From NCBI RefSeq assembly GCF_015223055.1, contig NZ_JADFBX010000010.1:62001-126000 (forward strand): a stretch of 64,000 bases of DNA, in the 5' to 3' direction. Of this stretch, positions 18,673-26,668 are shown one piece after another. The stretch's first letter is position 1. The number at the start of each line of letters is the position of its first letter. The position numbers and the translations under genes were made by a program. This DNA comes from Pedobacter sp. MC2016-24. Lineage in GTDB: Bacteria; Bacteroidota; Bacteroidia; Sphingobacteriales; Sphingobacteriaceae. A model generated the notes under the pieces. It was not told the DNA's origin and searched no databases. It saw only the letters and a list, made by a program, of their open reading frames with translations.

Positions 18673-19275
18673 ATGATGAATGCAAAAAGAATTTTCGATC
18701 TGTTATTAGCCATCATGGGTATCCTCATGTTGAGCCCTGTTTATTTGTGTATTGCTGCTATTTTGAAACTGGGTTCAAAGGGCCCTGTTTGTTATAAGCA
18801 ATTGCGTGTTGGGATGAATGGCAAAGCCTTTGTTTTATATAAATTCAGGACCATGTACCTGGACTCAGACCGGTCTGGTCTGCTTACTGTTGGCGATCAT
18901 GATTGCCGCATTACCAAAGCGGGTTACTTGCTCAGGAAGTATAAACTGGATGAATTGCCGCAACTCTTTAATATTTTAATAGGAGACATGAGTTTTGTAG
19001 GCCCCAGGCCAGAAGTGCAAAAATACGTAGACCTGTATAATGAAAGTCAGCGTAGAGTGTTGGATGTGAAGCCAGGGATTACCGATTGGGCATCAATTAA
19101 TTACGTGCATGAGAGTGAGTTGCTTGCCGCTGCTGAAGATCCTGAAATTTTCTACATCAATACGATCATACCAACTAAAATTGAACAAAATCTGAAATAC
19201 ATTGACCACCACAGTTTGTGGATTGATTTAAGAATTATCTCCAATACAATTAGGTGTGTTTTCTGGCACATCTAA
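18673..19275 (+). CDS. Initiating phosphoglycosyl transferase (PglC/WcaJ-like, small form)
   Basis: 200 residues, the short monotopic form. A single N-terminal re-entrant hydrophobic segment (LLAIMGILMLSPVYLCIAA) leads into the catalytic domain with YKFRTM, the YKLDELPQLFNILIGDMSFVGPRP core and KPGITDWASI. It transfers a sugar phosphate from a UDP sugar to undecaprenyl phosphate and so starts the repeat unit. It is nine bases downstream of a PglE-like aminotransferase, which suggests the first sugar is a 4-amino-4,6-dideoxy HexNAc derivative. Confidence 0.92.
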   Translation: MMNAKRIFDLLLAIMGILMLSPVYLCIAAILKLGSKGPVCYKQLRVGMNGKAFVLYKFRTMYLDSDRSGLLTVGDHDCRITKAGYLLRKYKLDELPQLFNILIGDMSFVGPRPEVQKYVDLYNESQRRVLDVKPGITDWASINYVHESELLAAAEDPEIFYINTIIPTKIEQNLKYIDHHSLWIDLRIISNTIRCVFWHI

Positions 19276-19306
19276 ACATAAACTCAGGATTGCTTCATCA
19301 CTTACA

Positions 19307-20398
19307 ATGAAAGTACTAAAGATCTTAGACTGGCCGGCAAAAAGGTATTACGGTGAGACGCATCCGCTTTACAAATGGCGGTCTTTATTGATTGAAAATG
19401 ATATCAAGGTGGAGTTTTACTTTGATATTAATGATAAAAGGCTTTACGGCGGAGATTATTTAATGCTACATTCCAGGTATTTCGAGTATGGGTGGCAAAA
19501 CATCAAACTGAGAGATACACACAATCAGGCAGAATTGTTTACCTTTTTAAAACGGGTAAAAAGATATACCGGGAGGCTGATCTGGTTCGACGCAGCAGAT
19601 TCTTCCGGATCTCAGGATTTTCCGTTGATCCCATACGTGGATGTATTTCTGAAAAAACAAATCTTAAAAGATAAAAACTATTACACTTCAGCCAATCAGG
19701 GAAATGACCTTAGGATATGGTTGAACAAAAAGGAGCACCAAAGTAGCGTTTTCGAGGCTTGTCCGGTGAACCAGTTACCTAAAATAGGACTGGCATGGAA
19801 CCTGGCCTATAACGACTATCGCTACTTTGGTTTCAAAATGAGCCGTTTAAGCAATTATCTGAATTATCAGATTTATCCGCTTAAATATTCGCCGGTAATC
19901 AGCGAGAGAAAGTATGATTTAGCTTTTCATGGTACCATTCATGCCACTGATACCGGGCAGAAGGGCGTTTTTGCGCAAAGAACACATCTTTTGAACAGTT
20001 TTAAAGAGCTTGAGTTAAATATCGCCACAGGGGTAAATGTGAGTAAAAAGCAGTATTGGAAGGAGTTGCGGGCTTCTAAAATTAGTGTGAGTCCTTATGG
20101 CTGGGGGGAGATCTGTTATCGTGATTTTGAAAGTATGATTTCGGGATCAATTTTAGTCAAACCCAGTATGGATCATTTGCAGACTTTTCCGAATGTGTTT
20201 TTGCCGGGGCAGACCTATGTGCCACTTTCCTGGGAAATGACCGAGTTAAAACAGGTTTTAGAATACCTGATTGACAATTATAAAAGTCTTAGACATATTG
20301 GCCAATGCGGCCAGGAATATTATCAAAGAATGATGCTGGATGGACAAGGCTTTGTTGAAGCTTTAAAAAGAAATATAGATTTAACTGATTCGCTATGA
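19307..20398 (+). CDS. Putative glycosyltransferase (group 1-like C-terminal domain)
   Basis: About 363 residues from ATG 19307; a GTG at 19256 in the same frame would overlap the previous gene and add an unconvincing leader. The C-terminal third has KISVSPYGWGEICYRDFE followed by MISGSILVKPSMDHL, the pattern of a GT-B donor domain in exopolysaccharide transferases related to families 1 and 4. The N-terminal half is not recognisable to me. It overlaps the Wzy gene by four bases (ATGA). A role in assembling the repeat unit is inferred from position and from the C-terminal motif. Confidence 0.75.
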   Translation: MKVLKILDWPAKRYYGETHPLYKWRSLLIENDIKVEFYFDINDKRLYGGDYLMLHSRYFEYGWQNIKLRDTHNQAELFTFLKRVKRYTGRLIWFDAADSSGSQDFPLIPYVDVFLKKQILKDKNYYTSANQGNDLRIWLNKKEHQSSVFEACPVNQLPKIGLAWNLAYNDYRYFGFKMSRLSNYLNYQIYPLKYSPVISERKYDLAFHGTIHATDTGQKGVFAQRTHLLNSFKELELNIATGVNVSKKQYWKELRASKISVSPYGWGEICYRDFESMISGSILVKPSMDHLQTFPNVFLPGQTYVPLSWEMTELKQVLEYLIDNYKSLRHIGQCGQEYYQRMMLDGQGFVEALKRNIDLTDSL

Positions 20399-21618
20399 AG
20401 ATCATTGTTATCTGTTTGATGATATTGTATTTATCTACTTTATCATATGGTATTTTCATGACGGGGACTTTCCGGATTCCGGCCCCGCTTTTATTTGTAT
20501 GTCCGCTGATATTCTTTTTTAAAACCAGATATGATGGCCCTTTTATGTACACGCGTGAACTGATCTTGTTGAGCGTAGCTATTTTTTTATACTATGTAGT
20601 TGGGCTTTCAGATTTCTCGGGCTTTGCTGCCAATTTGATGGTTATTGTGTTTTGTGCCGGTTTTTTTAATTTTTTTGTTGGTAAAAGTCCGATGCGTTTT
20701 AAGTTATCGATCCTGATCTTTTTCATACTCCTGAGTTTTTCTGGTCTGGTGATGGTATTCAATCATTTTTATGTGGCCGAAACCAATGAGATCCGGGAGT
20801 TTATTCTTGGGGATAAAGTAATTCAGACTCCAGCTGGAATATCACTTACACAATTTGGTTTTGGATACCATCTGGCTGCTTTATGTCCTTTCGCATTTGT
20901 CTATACATGTGTATTTAAAAAAGCTTTGCTGATCAGGTTGTTGGTGTTGATTGTTTGTCTGATTTTCTTATTTCTGGGTATGCAGCGCTCGGTATTTGTT
21001 GCTTTTGTAGTTACGGCATTCGTTTTTGTGATTTTGTATTACCGTCTCAAATCGATAGTCGTGATGCTGTTATTGGTAGGTACGGGATTGCTTTTCTACA
21101 ACTTTCTACTGAAAGAACATTTGGATGTTGTAGACAACATCATGACGAAAAATGACCACAATGACGCACAGTACAATAGAGCTGGCCTTGCGGAGGAAAA
21201 CCTACGCATTTATATGGATTACCCGTATGGCTTGATCTTTTACGGTAAAAACTGGGGCGATGTAATTTATAGAGATTATGTGTTTTCTTCAGGCATTACT
21301 TCTCACAATGCATATTTGATGTTTTTTACCTACCTGGGACCCTTCCTGGGATTGAGTTTACTAGGAGCTATCTATTATAAAGTTAGTTTAATATTCGCCA
21401 ATATTGTATGCTTCATCCGCAGACCAGAGAATGGAATGCTGGTTTGCTTAAGTTTTGCGTTTATGGGTATTTCTATAAATGCACTTTCTCACAATCCTTG
21501 GCTGATCAGTGCAGATGGGCCTACAGTTTTTCTGTATTTCAGCATGCTGCATTTGTATAAAATGCAAAGCGATGTTGTACTTGAGTCCACCATTGAAATA
21601 CTGCCGTCCTATGCTTAA
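20395..21618 (+). CDS. Wzy-like O-antigen/exopolysaccharide polymerase
   Basis: 407 residues, nearly all hydrophobic helices (about ten to twelve), with a larger soluble loop around residues 240-305 containing NRAGLAEENLRIYMDYP and SSGITSHNAYLMFFTYLG. The HN motif in that loop is typical of the Wzy/O-antigen ligase superfamily, where a periplasmic loop near the C-terminus holds the active residues. It would link flipped repeat units on the periplasmic side. It is the only polymerase candidate in the locus. It overlaps the next transferase gene by eight bases. Confidence 0.85.
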   Translation: MKIIVICLMILYLSTLSYGIFMTGTFRIPAPLLFVCPLIFFFKTRYDGPFMYTRELILLSVAIFLYYVVGLSDFSGFAANLMVIVFCAGFFNFFVGKSPMRFKLSILIFFILLSFSGLVMVFNHFYVAETNEIREFILGDKVIQTPAGISLTQFGFGYHLAALCPFAFVYTCVFKKALLIRLLVLIVCLIFLFLGMQRSVFVAFVVTAFVFVILYYRLKSIVVMLLLVGTGLLFYNFLLKEHLDVVDNIMTKNDHNDAQYNRAGLAEENLRIYMDYPYGLIFYGKNWGDVIYRDYVFSSGITSHNAYLMFFTYLGPFLGLSLLGAIYYKVSLIFANIVCFIRRPENGMLVCLSFAFMGISINALSHNPWLISADGPTVFLYFSMLHLYKMQSDVVLESTIEILPSYA

Positions 21619-22795
21619 GATCAGGATAGTACATGTTATTGGCCGATTGGGAAGGGGCGGGGCCGAACGCTTTGTGATAGATATTTGCAATGAAATGTCG
21701 AGGCATGATCGTTTTGAGATTTACATTCTGTCACTTAGCGAAAATGATCCGGAGGAAAGTTTTGTTAATGAGATTAATCCGGAAGTGAATTACATCTCAC
21801 TGAACAAACCTACAGGGTTTAGTCTGGAGGCATTACTCACATTGACAAAATGGCTTAAGGCACTAGCGCCGCATGTCGTTCACAGTCACATGAACAGCTT
21901 TGAGTATCTTACTCTATTTCGTTTACAGGATAAAGGTGCTTTATTTTTTCATACACTGCACAATGTTGCCCGAGAAGAATGCCCGGGTTTACTTATCAAA
22001 ACAATCCGGCAGATCTGCTTTTGGCTGAATAGGGTGGTTCCAATTACCATTTCAGAAAATGGCAGTAAAACATACCGGTCATACTATGGCATGAGTAATG
22101 ACGTGCTCATTAAAAATGCCCGGCCTTTGCCTGTTGTTTCTGACCATTATCAGGAAATATCTTCTGTTTATAAACAGGATCTGAAGCAATTTTTGTTGGT
22201 TCACATCGGTAGAATCTCGGCAGAGAAGAACCAGCAGCTCTTGCTGCAGGCCGTTCAGCAGTTCAATAATACTGAGGCTGTAAAAATCAGGCTGTTAATT
22301 ATTGGAGGTGTACAGGATCAGGCATTGTTTGAAGCCTTAAGAGGGATTGCCGGGGATGATAAGCATGTGGAATTTTTAGGAGGTAAGTCAAATGTAGCAG
22401 ATTACTTGTGTATTGCAGATGCCTTCTGTTTGTCAAGCGCTTTTGAAGGGATGCCAATCTCCATCATTGAGGCTATGGCATTGGGTTGCATTCCGATTTG
22501 TACTCCGGTTGGCGGAATGGTTGAAATGATTGAAGATGGTGTGACCGGATTTATCAGCCAAGACCTTAGTGTAGCTTGCTTTTTGGCAACGTTGAAAAGG
22601 GCGCTGTATAGTGCCTGCAAGCAAGACATTCAAAAAAGAATTGTGTTGGAGTTTTATGAGAAATACCACATTGGGATTTCAGCAGAAAACCATTTGAACA
22701 CTTACGTGAAAATGCTCAATAGTGCCGGGAATACGGATATCTCGTTAAAATTATTTATAAATCAAGATTCACATGATAAACTTCACCAGTTCTGA
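21611..22795 (+). CDS. Glycosyltransferase family 4
   Basis: About 394 residues. ATG 21611 is preferred because it gives the conserved opening IRIVHVIGRLGRGGAERFV at once; the open frame extends upstream to 21509 only inside the polymerase gene. The donor domain has LLVHIGRISAEKNQQLLLQA and SSAFEGMPISIIEAMALG. It resembles transferases of the family-4 CapM/EpsF type. Both ends overlap neighbouring genes, so it is part of one translational unit with the polymerase and the HisC-like gene. Confidence 0.88.
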   Translation: MLKIRIVHVIGRLGRGGAERFVIDICNEMSRHDRFEIYILSLSENDPEESFVNEINPEVNYISLNKPTGFSLEALLTLTKWLKALAPHVVHSHMNSFEYLTLFRLQDKGALFFHTLHNVAREECPGLLIKTIRQICFWLNRVVPITISENGSKTYRSYYGMSNDVLIKNARPLPVVSDHYQEISSVYKQDLKQFLLVHIGRISAEKNQQLLLQAVQQFNNTEAVKIRLLIIGGVQDQALFEALRGIAGDDKHVEFLGGKSNVADYLCIADAFCLSSAFEGMPISIIEAMALGCIPICTPVGGMVEMIEDGVTGFISQDLSVACFLATLKRALYSACKQDIQKRIVLEFYEKYHIGISAENHLNTYVKMLNSAGNTDISLKLFINQDSHDKLHQF

Positions 22796-23978
22796 ACTGA
22801 AAATAGCGAAGAAACTTGAGCTTCTTAAAGCACAAGCCGGATCACATTCGCCTAGTATCATTACGTTTAAACAGAAGCTACCTGAAATTAAAATTAAGGT
22901 AGATGCCTGTTTTTTATCCAATCCGTATGCCACCGATCTCTTTATCGAGTATTTTGATAAAGAGATACTTAGAAATGGTAAGATCAGGGAGCTACTGGAA
23001 TGTTATCCATCGCAAAATAGCGTGATTGCTGAAACGCTGGGTGCTTTTTTGAACATAAACCCTTTAAATATATTTATCGGGAATGGCGCTATTGAAATTA
23101 TACAAGCGGTGATTCACAATTTTACCATTCGAAAAATCATGATCAATATTCCTACTTTCTCTTCGTATTATGAATACGTAAAGGCTGGAGTAGAGGTGGT
23201 TTACAATAACCTGGATAAAGGAAATAGTTATGACCTTGATGTTCGGGAATACATCGATTCGGTAAAGCTGCACCGTCCGGATACCATTGTATTGATCAAT
23301 CCGAACAATCCAAATGGGGGTTATACGCGGATTGCGGATGTCCAGATGATTTTAGAAGAACTCTGTTTTGTTACCAATATCATTATTGATGAAAGTTTTA
23401 TTCATTTCGCCTACGAAAATGAAGCTTTTCAATTGGTGTCTTTGTCTCATCTTGTCGAAAAATATCCAAACCTGATTGTGATCAAAAGTATGTCTAAAGA
23501 TTTTGGTGTAGCGGGTATACGTGCAGGCTACGGGATTATGAATGCAAAATATGTTGAACAACTGCTGAGTAATGGATACTTGTGGAATTCTAATGGACTG
23601 GCAGAATATTTCTTCAGGCTGTATACCGATAAAGATTTTGCTTTAAAGTACGATCGCGTACGTATAAGATATATCGTTGAGACGCTTGAATTCATTGAAC
23701 AATTGAAGGAACTGCCTCACATTAAAGTCTACCCCAGTATGGCAAACTTTGTATTGATTGAATTGAAGGATGGGATGAAATCAGCAGATTTCGTATCGAA
23801 GTTACTGATCAGTTATGGGATTTACATTCGCACCTGCGATGATAAAATAGGGCTTCAAGGTGAGTTTATCAGGCTTGCATCCAGATCTAAAGCTGAAAAT
23901 GAGTATATCATAGCCTCCATTAGTGCTTGTATTCTTGAAAAACCCGTAAGTTATCTGGTCAATGAAACGGTTGATTAG
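22773..23978 (+). CDS. HisC/CobD-like fold-type I PLP enzyme (aminotransferase or phosphoamino-acid decarboxylase)
   Basis: 401 residues with class I/II aminotransferase motifs: NPNNPNGG (from Asn177), the pyridine-N aspartate in IIIDESFIHF (Asp206), the Schiff-base lysine Lys242 in SMSKDFGVAGIRAGYG, and Arg near residue 250. The family holds histidinol-phosphate aminotransferases and threonine-phosphate decarboxylases. A histidine role is unlikely here, because the gene overlaps a glycosyltransferase by 23 bases and a HAD gene by 17. I infer that it makes a small amino-alcohol phosphate (for example from serine phosphate or dihydroxyacetone phosphate) for decorating a uronic acid. Confidence 0.75.
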   Translation: MINFTSSELKIAKKLELLKAQAGSHSPSIITFKQKLPEIKIKVDACFLSNPYATDLFIEYFDKEILRNGKIRELLECYPSQNSVIAETLGAFLNINPLNIFIGNGAIEIIQAVIHNFTIRKIMINIPTFSSYYEYVKAGVEVVYNNLDKGNSYDLDVREYIDSVKLHRPDTIVLINPNNPNGGYTRIADVQMILEELCFVTNIIIDESFIHFAYENEAFQLVSLSHLVEKYPNLIVIKSMSKDFGVAGIRAGYGIMNAKYVEQLLSNGYLWNSNGLAEYFFRLYTDKDFALKYDRVRIRYIVETLEFIEQLKELPHIKVYPSMANFVLIELKDGMKSADFVSKLLISYGIYIRTCDDKIGLQGEFIRLASRSKAENEYIIASISACILEKPVSYLVNETVD

Positions 23979-24528
23979 AATGGTAATATACCATGGTTTT
24001 GATTACTACTTTAAGTTTCGTTTTAAACGTTTTTTGAAGAGTAGTGAGCCTGGAGGAACTGTTTATCTGGTTGATATTGACAATACGCTGGCTGATACCT
24101 GGCCATCGCTTCAAAATTATGTATATCGTAGCGAGCATCAACGTTATCTATCCTTATCAGTTTTTATTGGTATGCGTAAATATGTAATGAGTAAACTCAG
24201 AAATCATGAACATGTCGTTTTTTTGTCCGCACGCAGTTATTTTAAGTATTATACCACCAAAAAATGGCTTTTGTCATGCGGGATTTTAGCAGATGAACTT
24301 ATACTCGTTTCCAATGCATTTGAAAAAATATCTTACGTTAATGATTTGGTAGATGGTGGTTTTAATGTTGTCTATTTAGATGATTTGAGTTATAATCATG
24401 AACACGGGAATGTGCTATTTTATAGTGACCTTATTTATAGCTTAAATAAATTACCCATTACTTATATGGGCGTTGAGCAAATCAATTTAATTAATTCAGT
24501 TTATGAAGGCGATAACCAAGGTTCTTAA
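23962..24528 (+). CDS. HAD-superfamily phosphatase-like protein
   Basis: 188 residues. Motif I is VDIDNTLAD, with the nucleophile Asp38 and the acid/base Asp40. Motif II is likely FLSARS near residue 91, and motif IV is VYLDDLSYNHEHG near 140. The small size suggests a minimal cap, fitting a small phosphorylated substrate. It overlaps the HisC-like gene upstream and the ATP-grasp gene downstream by 17 and 26 bases. The grouping suggests it removes the phosphate from the amino-alcohol phosphate made by the PLP enzyme before ligation. That chain of steps is inference. Confidence 0.7.
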   Translation: MKRLIRMVIYHGFDYYFKFRFKRFLKSSEPGGTVYLVDIDNTLADTWPSLQNYVYRSEHQRYLSLSVFIGMRKYVMSKLRNHEHVVFLSARSYFKYYTTKKWLLSCGILADELILVSNAFEKISYVNDLVDGGFNVVYLDDLSYNHEHGNVLFYSDLIYSLNKLPITYMGVEQINLINSVYEGDNQGS

Positions 24529-25576
24529 AAGACTCGTACGTATTACTAAGATCATCTCCCTGATCAACTGGCTGCAGTTTTGGAAACAGTATGATTCGAC
24601 TAGTAAAATTCTGCTGTGGATACCAAGCCTTTCATTCCGGTATTTAGGAACAGATGCTTTCATCTGGGATATGGCAACCATCTCTGGATTGCTGAGCAGG
24701 AGTGAAAATTTTTGCATTTTTTTCGGAAAAGGCATCGGTAAATACCACGATAAGAAGATATTTTTTTCGATGAGCAGTGTTTATAATATCTACAAGTTCG
24801 ACGACTATACCAGTATATTGTCACATATAACCCGGCAACTTGAATTTCAAAATAATGTTATTTTTCCTAAATCCAATGAAGCCAGGTTATGGGAAAATAA
24901 GGCCTACATGCACCATGTATTTAATCGGGCTGATGTACATACGCCGAAAACTAAGATTATCCATAATTTAAATGAACTGGTTGATGACCCATTTGAATTT
25001 CCTTTTTTGATCAAAGCAGAACATTCTTGTGCCTCAGAGGGCTTATACAAAGTTTCGGACTGGGTGGATATTGTAGCACTTGCTGATAAGCCAGATTTTA
25101 AAAATCAAAATGCACAGATTGTGGTTCAGGAGCTGATTAACATGCGCAGAGATTTGAGAGTGATTCTGGTTGACGAAGAAATTGTATTGCACTATTGGCG
25201 CATCAATCTGGAAAAAGACTGGAGGCCAACGTCAACGAGTTATGGTAGTCAGGTTGACTTTGTGTCCTTCCCTGATCAATGGACGAAGCACATTCTCAAG
25301 ACCTTTCGCTCGCTGAACATGACAACCGGCGCCTTTGATATTGCCTGGGAAAATGATGACCTCAATACTGTGCCCTTATATCTTGAAGTTAGTCCTTTTT
25401 ACCAGCCCAATCCGAACATTGATGTTGGGAAGCAGGCTTATGCTTTTTACAAGCAAAAGTTCAGACTGTTTAGGTCATGGGATGCAAAGTATGTGGCGGA
25501 GGTATTCCGTATCAAGGATAAACAGGTGAATGCTTATTTAGATGAGCAGCTAGAACTTTCAAAAGCCAGCTTTTAA
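24503..25576 (+). CDS. ATP-grasp family ligase-like protein
   Basis: 357 residues. The ATP-grasp pattern is visible in the second half: FPFLIKAEHSCASEGLYKV (ATP-binding Lys171 with a small loop), VVQELINMRRDLRVILVDE (Glu210 adenine clamp, then the RDLRV strand), and TGAFDIAWE...LYLEVSPF, where ExS replaces the usual metal-binding ExN. ATP-grasp enzymes join a carboxylate to an amine by way of an acyl phosphate. In this locus, next to PLP and HAD genes, I infer amide formation between a uronic acid and a small amine. The first 120 residues are not recognisable to me. Confidence 0.68.
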   Translation: MKAITKVLKRLVRITKIISLINWLQFWKQYDSTSKILLWIPSLSFRYLGTDAFIWDMATISGLLSRSENFCIFFGKGIGKYHDKKIFFSMSSVYNIYKFDDYTSILSHITRQLEFQNNVIFPKSNEARLWENKAYMHHVFNRADVHTPKTKIIHNLNELVDDPFEFPFLIKAEHSCASEGLYKVSDWVDIVALADKPDFKNQNAQIVVQELINMRRDLRVILVDEEIVLHYWRINLEKDWRPTSTSYGSQVDFVSFPDQWTKHILKTFRSLNMTTGAFDIAWENDDLNTVPLYLEVSPFYQPNPNIDVGKQAYAFYKQKFRLFRSWDAKYVAEVFRIKDKQVNAYLDEQLELSKASF

Positions 25577-25587
25577 AACTCAGTCAT

Positions 25588-26667
25588 ATGGACATACGTA
25601 AACGAATTATACTTCTGACACCTTCGATGAGTAAAGGTGGTGCAGAAAGTCAATTGCTTAAAATAGCTCGGTTTTTACAAACAGAGGACCATAAAGTCCT
25701 GTTGATTTCCATGAAAGGAATTGATGAGTTTGATGGTGCTTTACAGGAATGCGGATGTGATCTGTTGTTTTTAAACAATTGGATTCGCAAACCATTTTCA
25801 AATGTTAACGCCCTTTGCCGGACAATTGATAACTTCAAACCGGATGTGGTATTGGCATTCATGTTTGTGGCGATTATTGCCGCCAGAGTGATGAAACTCA
25901 GAACTAATTTTAAACTGATTTCAAGTATCAGAATATCGGTTATACCAGCCAAATGGTATGTTCCCTTCCGTATGACATCGGGTTTGGATGATGTCATCGT
26001 TTACAATTCTTTAGCTGCCAAGCAGCATTTTGAAAAGAAAAACCTGTGCGTAAGGGGGGGGCGGATTATCAAAAATGGCATCAGCATTTCAAACTTTAAA
26101 CCAAAAGCGCAATTGGCGAACCTTCCTTTTAAATGGATTTGTATTGGACATTTCAGGTGGAATAAAGATTATAAAACTTTGTTTAGGGCGGTTGCGCTAA
26201 TTAAGCACCATGATTTTCAACTGAACATCCTGGGTAAACCTGATGGCGAGCAATGGCCTGAAGAAATGATTAATTCACTTGGCATATCGTCGCACGTAAA
26301 TTTATTGGGTTTCAAATCAGACCCAAGATCCTTTTTAGAAGATGCAAATGCATTTGTCCTTTCCTCATTTTCGGAAGGTATGCCCAACGCCGTACTGGAA
26401 GCCATGGCTTTGGCGAAACCAGTGGTTGTGACAGATATAGATGGCAATCATGAATTGGTGACTAAAGCCGCCTGTGGTTTTCTTTGTGAAAGTGAAAATG
26501 AACATGCGATGGCTACGGCCATGCTTAAAATCATGGAAATGTCTGACGCAAAACGCTTCATGCTTGGGGAAAGGGGAAGGGAATATGTTTGTGCCAATTT
26601 TGCCGAAGATCAGGTGATGAAACGCTGGATGCAATTGATCAATGAAACAACTTGTAAACAACCATAA
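25588..26667 (+). CDS. Glycosyltransferase family 4 with an internal G8 tract
   Basis: 359 residues, GT-B fold: LLTPSMSKGGAESQLLKIA at the start, CIGHFRWNKDYKTLFRAVA in the donor half and SSFSEGMPNAVLEAMALA as the donor-binding motif. It is 11 bases after the ATP-grasp gene. A run of eight G at 26054-26061 encodes Arg-Gly-Gly at about residue 157-159. A change in its length would shift the frame and remove the whole donor domain, so the gene could be switched on and off. The sugar it adds is unknown. Confidence 0.9.
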   Translation: MDIRKRIILLTPSMSKGGAESQLLKIARFLQTEDHKVLLISMKGIDEFDGALQECGCDLLFLNNWIRKPFSNVNALCRTIDNFKPDVVLAFMFVAIIAARVMKLRTNFKLISSIRISVIPAKWYVPFRMTSGLDDVIVYNSLAAKQHFEKKNLCVRGGRIIKNGISISNFKPKAQLANLPFKWICIGHFRWNKDYKTLFRAVALIKHHDFQLNILGKPDGEQWPEEMINSLGISSHVNLLGFKSDPRSFLEDANAFVLSSFSEGMPNAVLEAMALAKPVVVTDIDGNHELVTKAACGFLCESENEHAMATAMLKIMEMSDAKRFMLGERGREYVCANFAEDQVMKRWMQLINETTCKQP

Positions 26668-26668
26668 G

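Noticed and set aside
21509..21610. An upstream start for the family 4 transferase inside the polymerase gene.
   Set aside because: The added residues are the polymerase coding sequence read in another frame; the conserved opening of the transferase begins at 21611.
26642..26668. An upstream start that adds nine residues to the AsnB-like protein.
   Set aside because: It would bury the catalytic N-terminal Cys; the start at 26669 yields MCGIFG as required for glutaminase activity.
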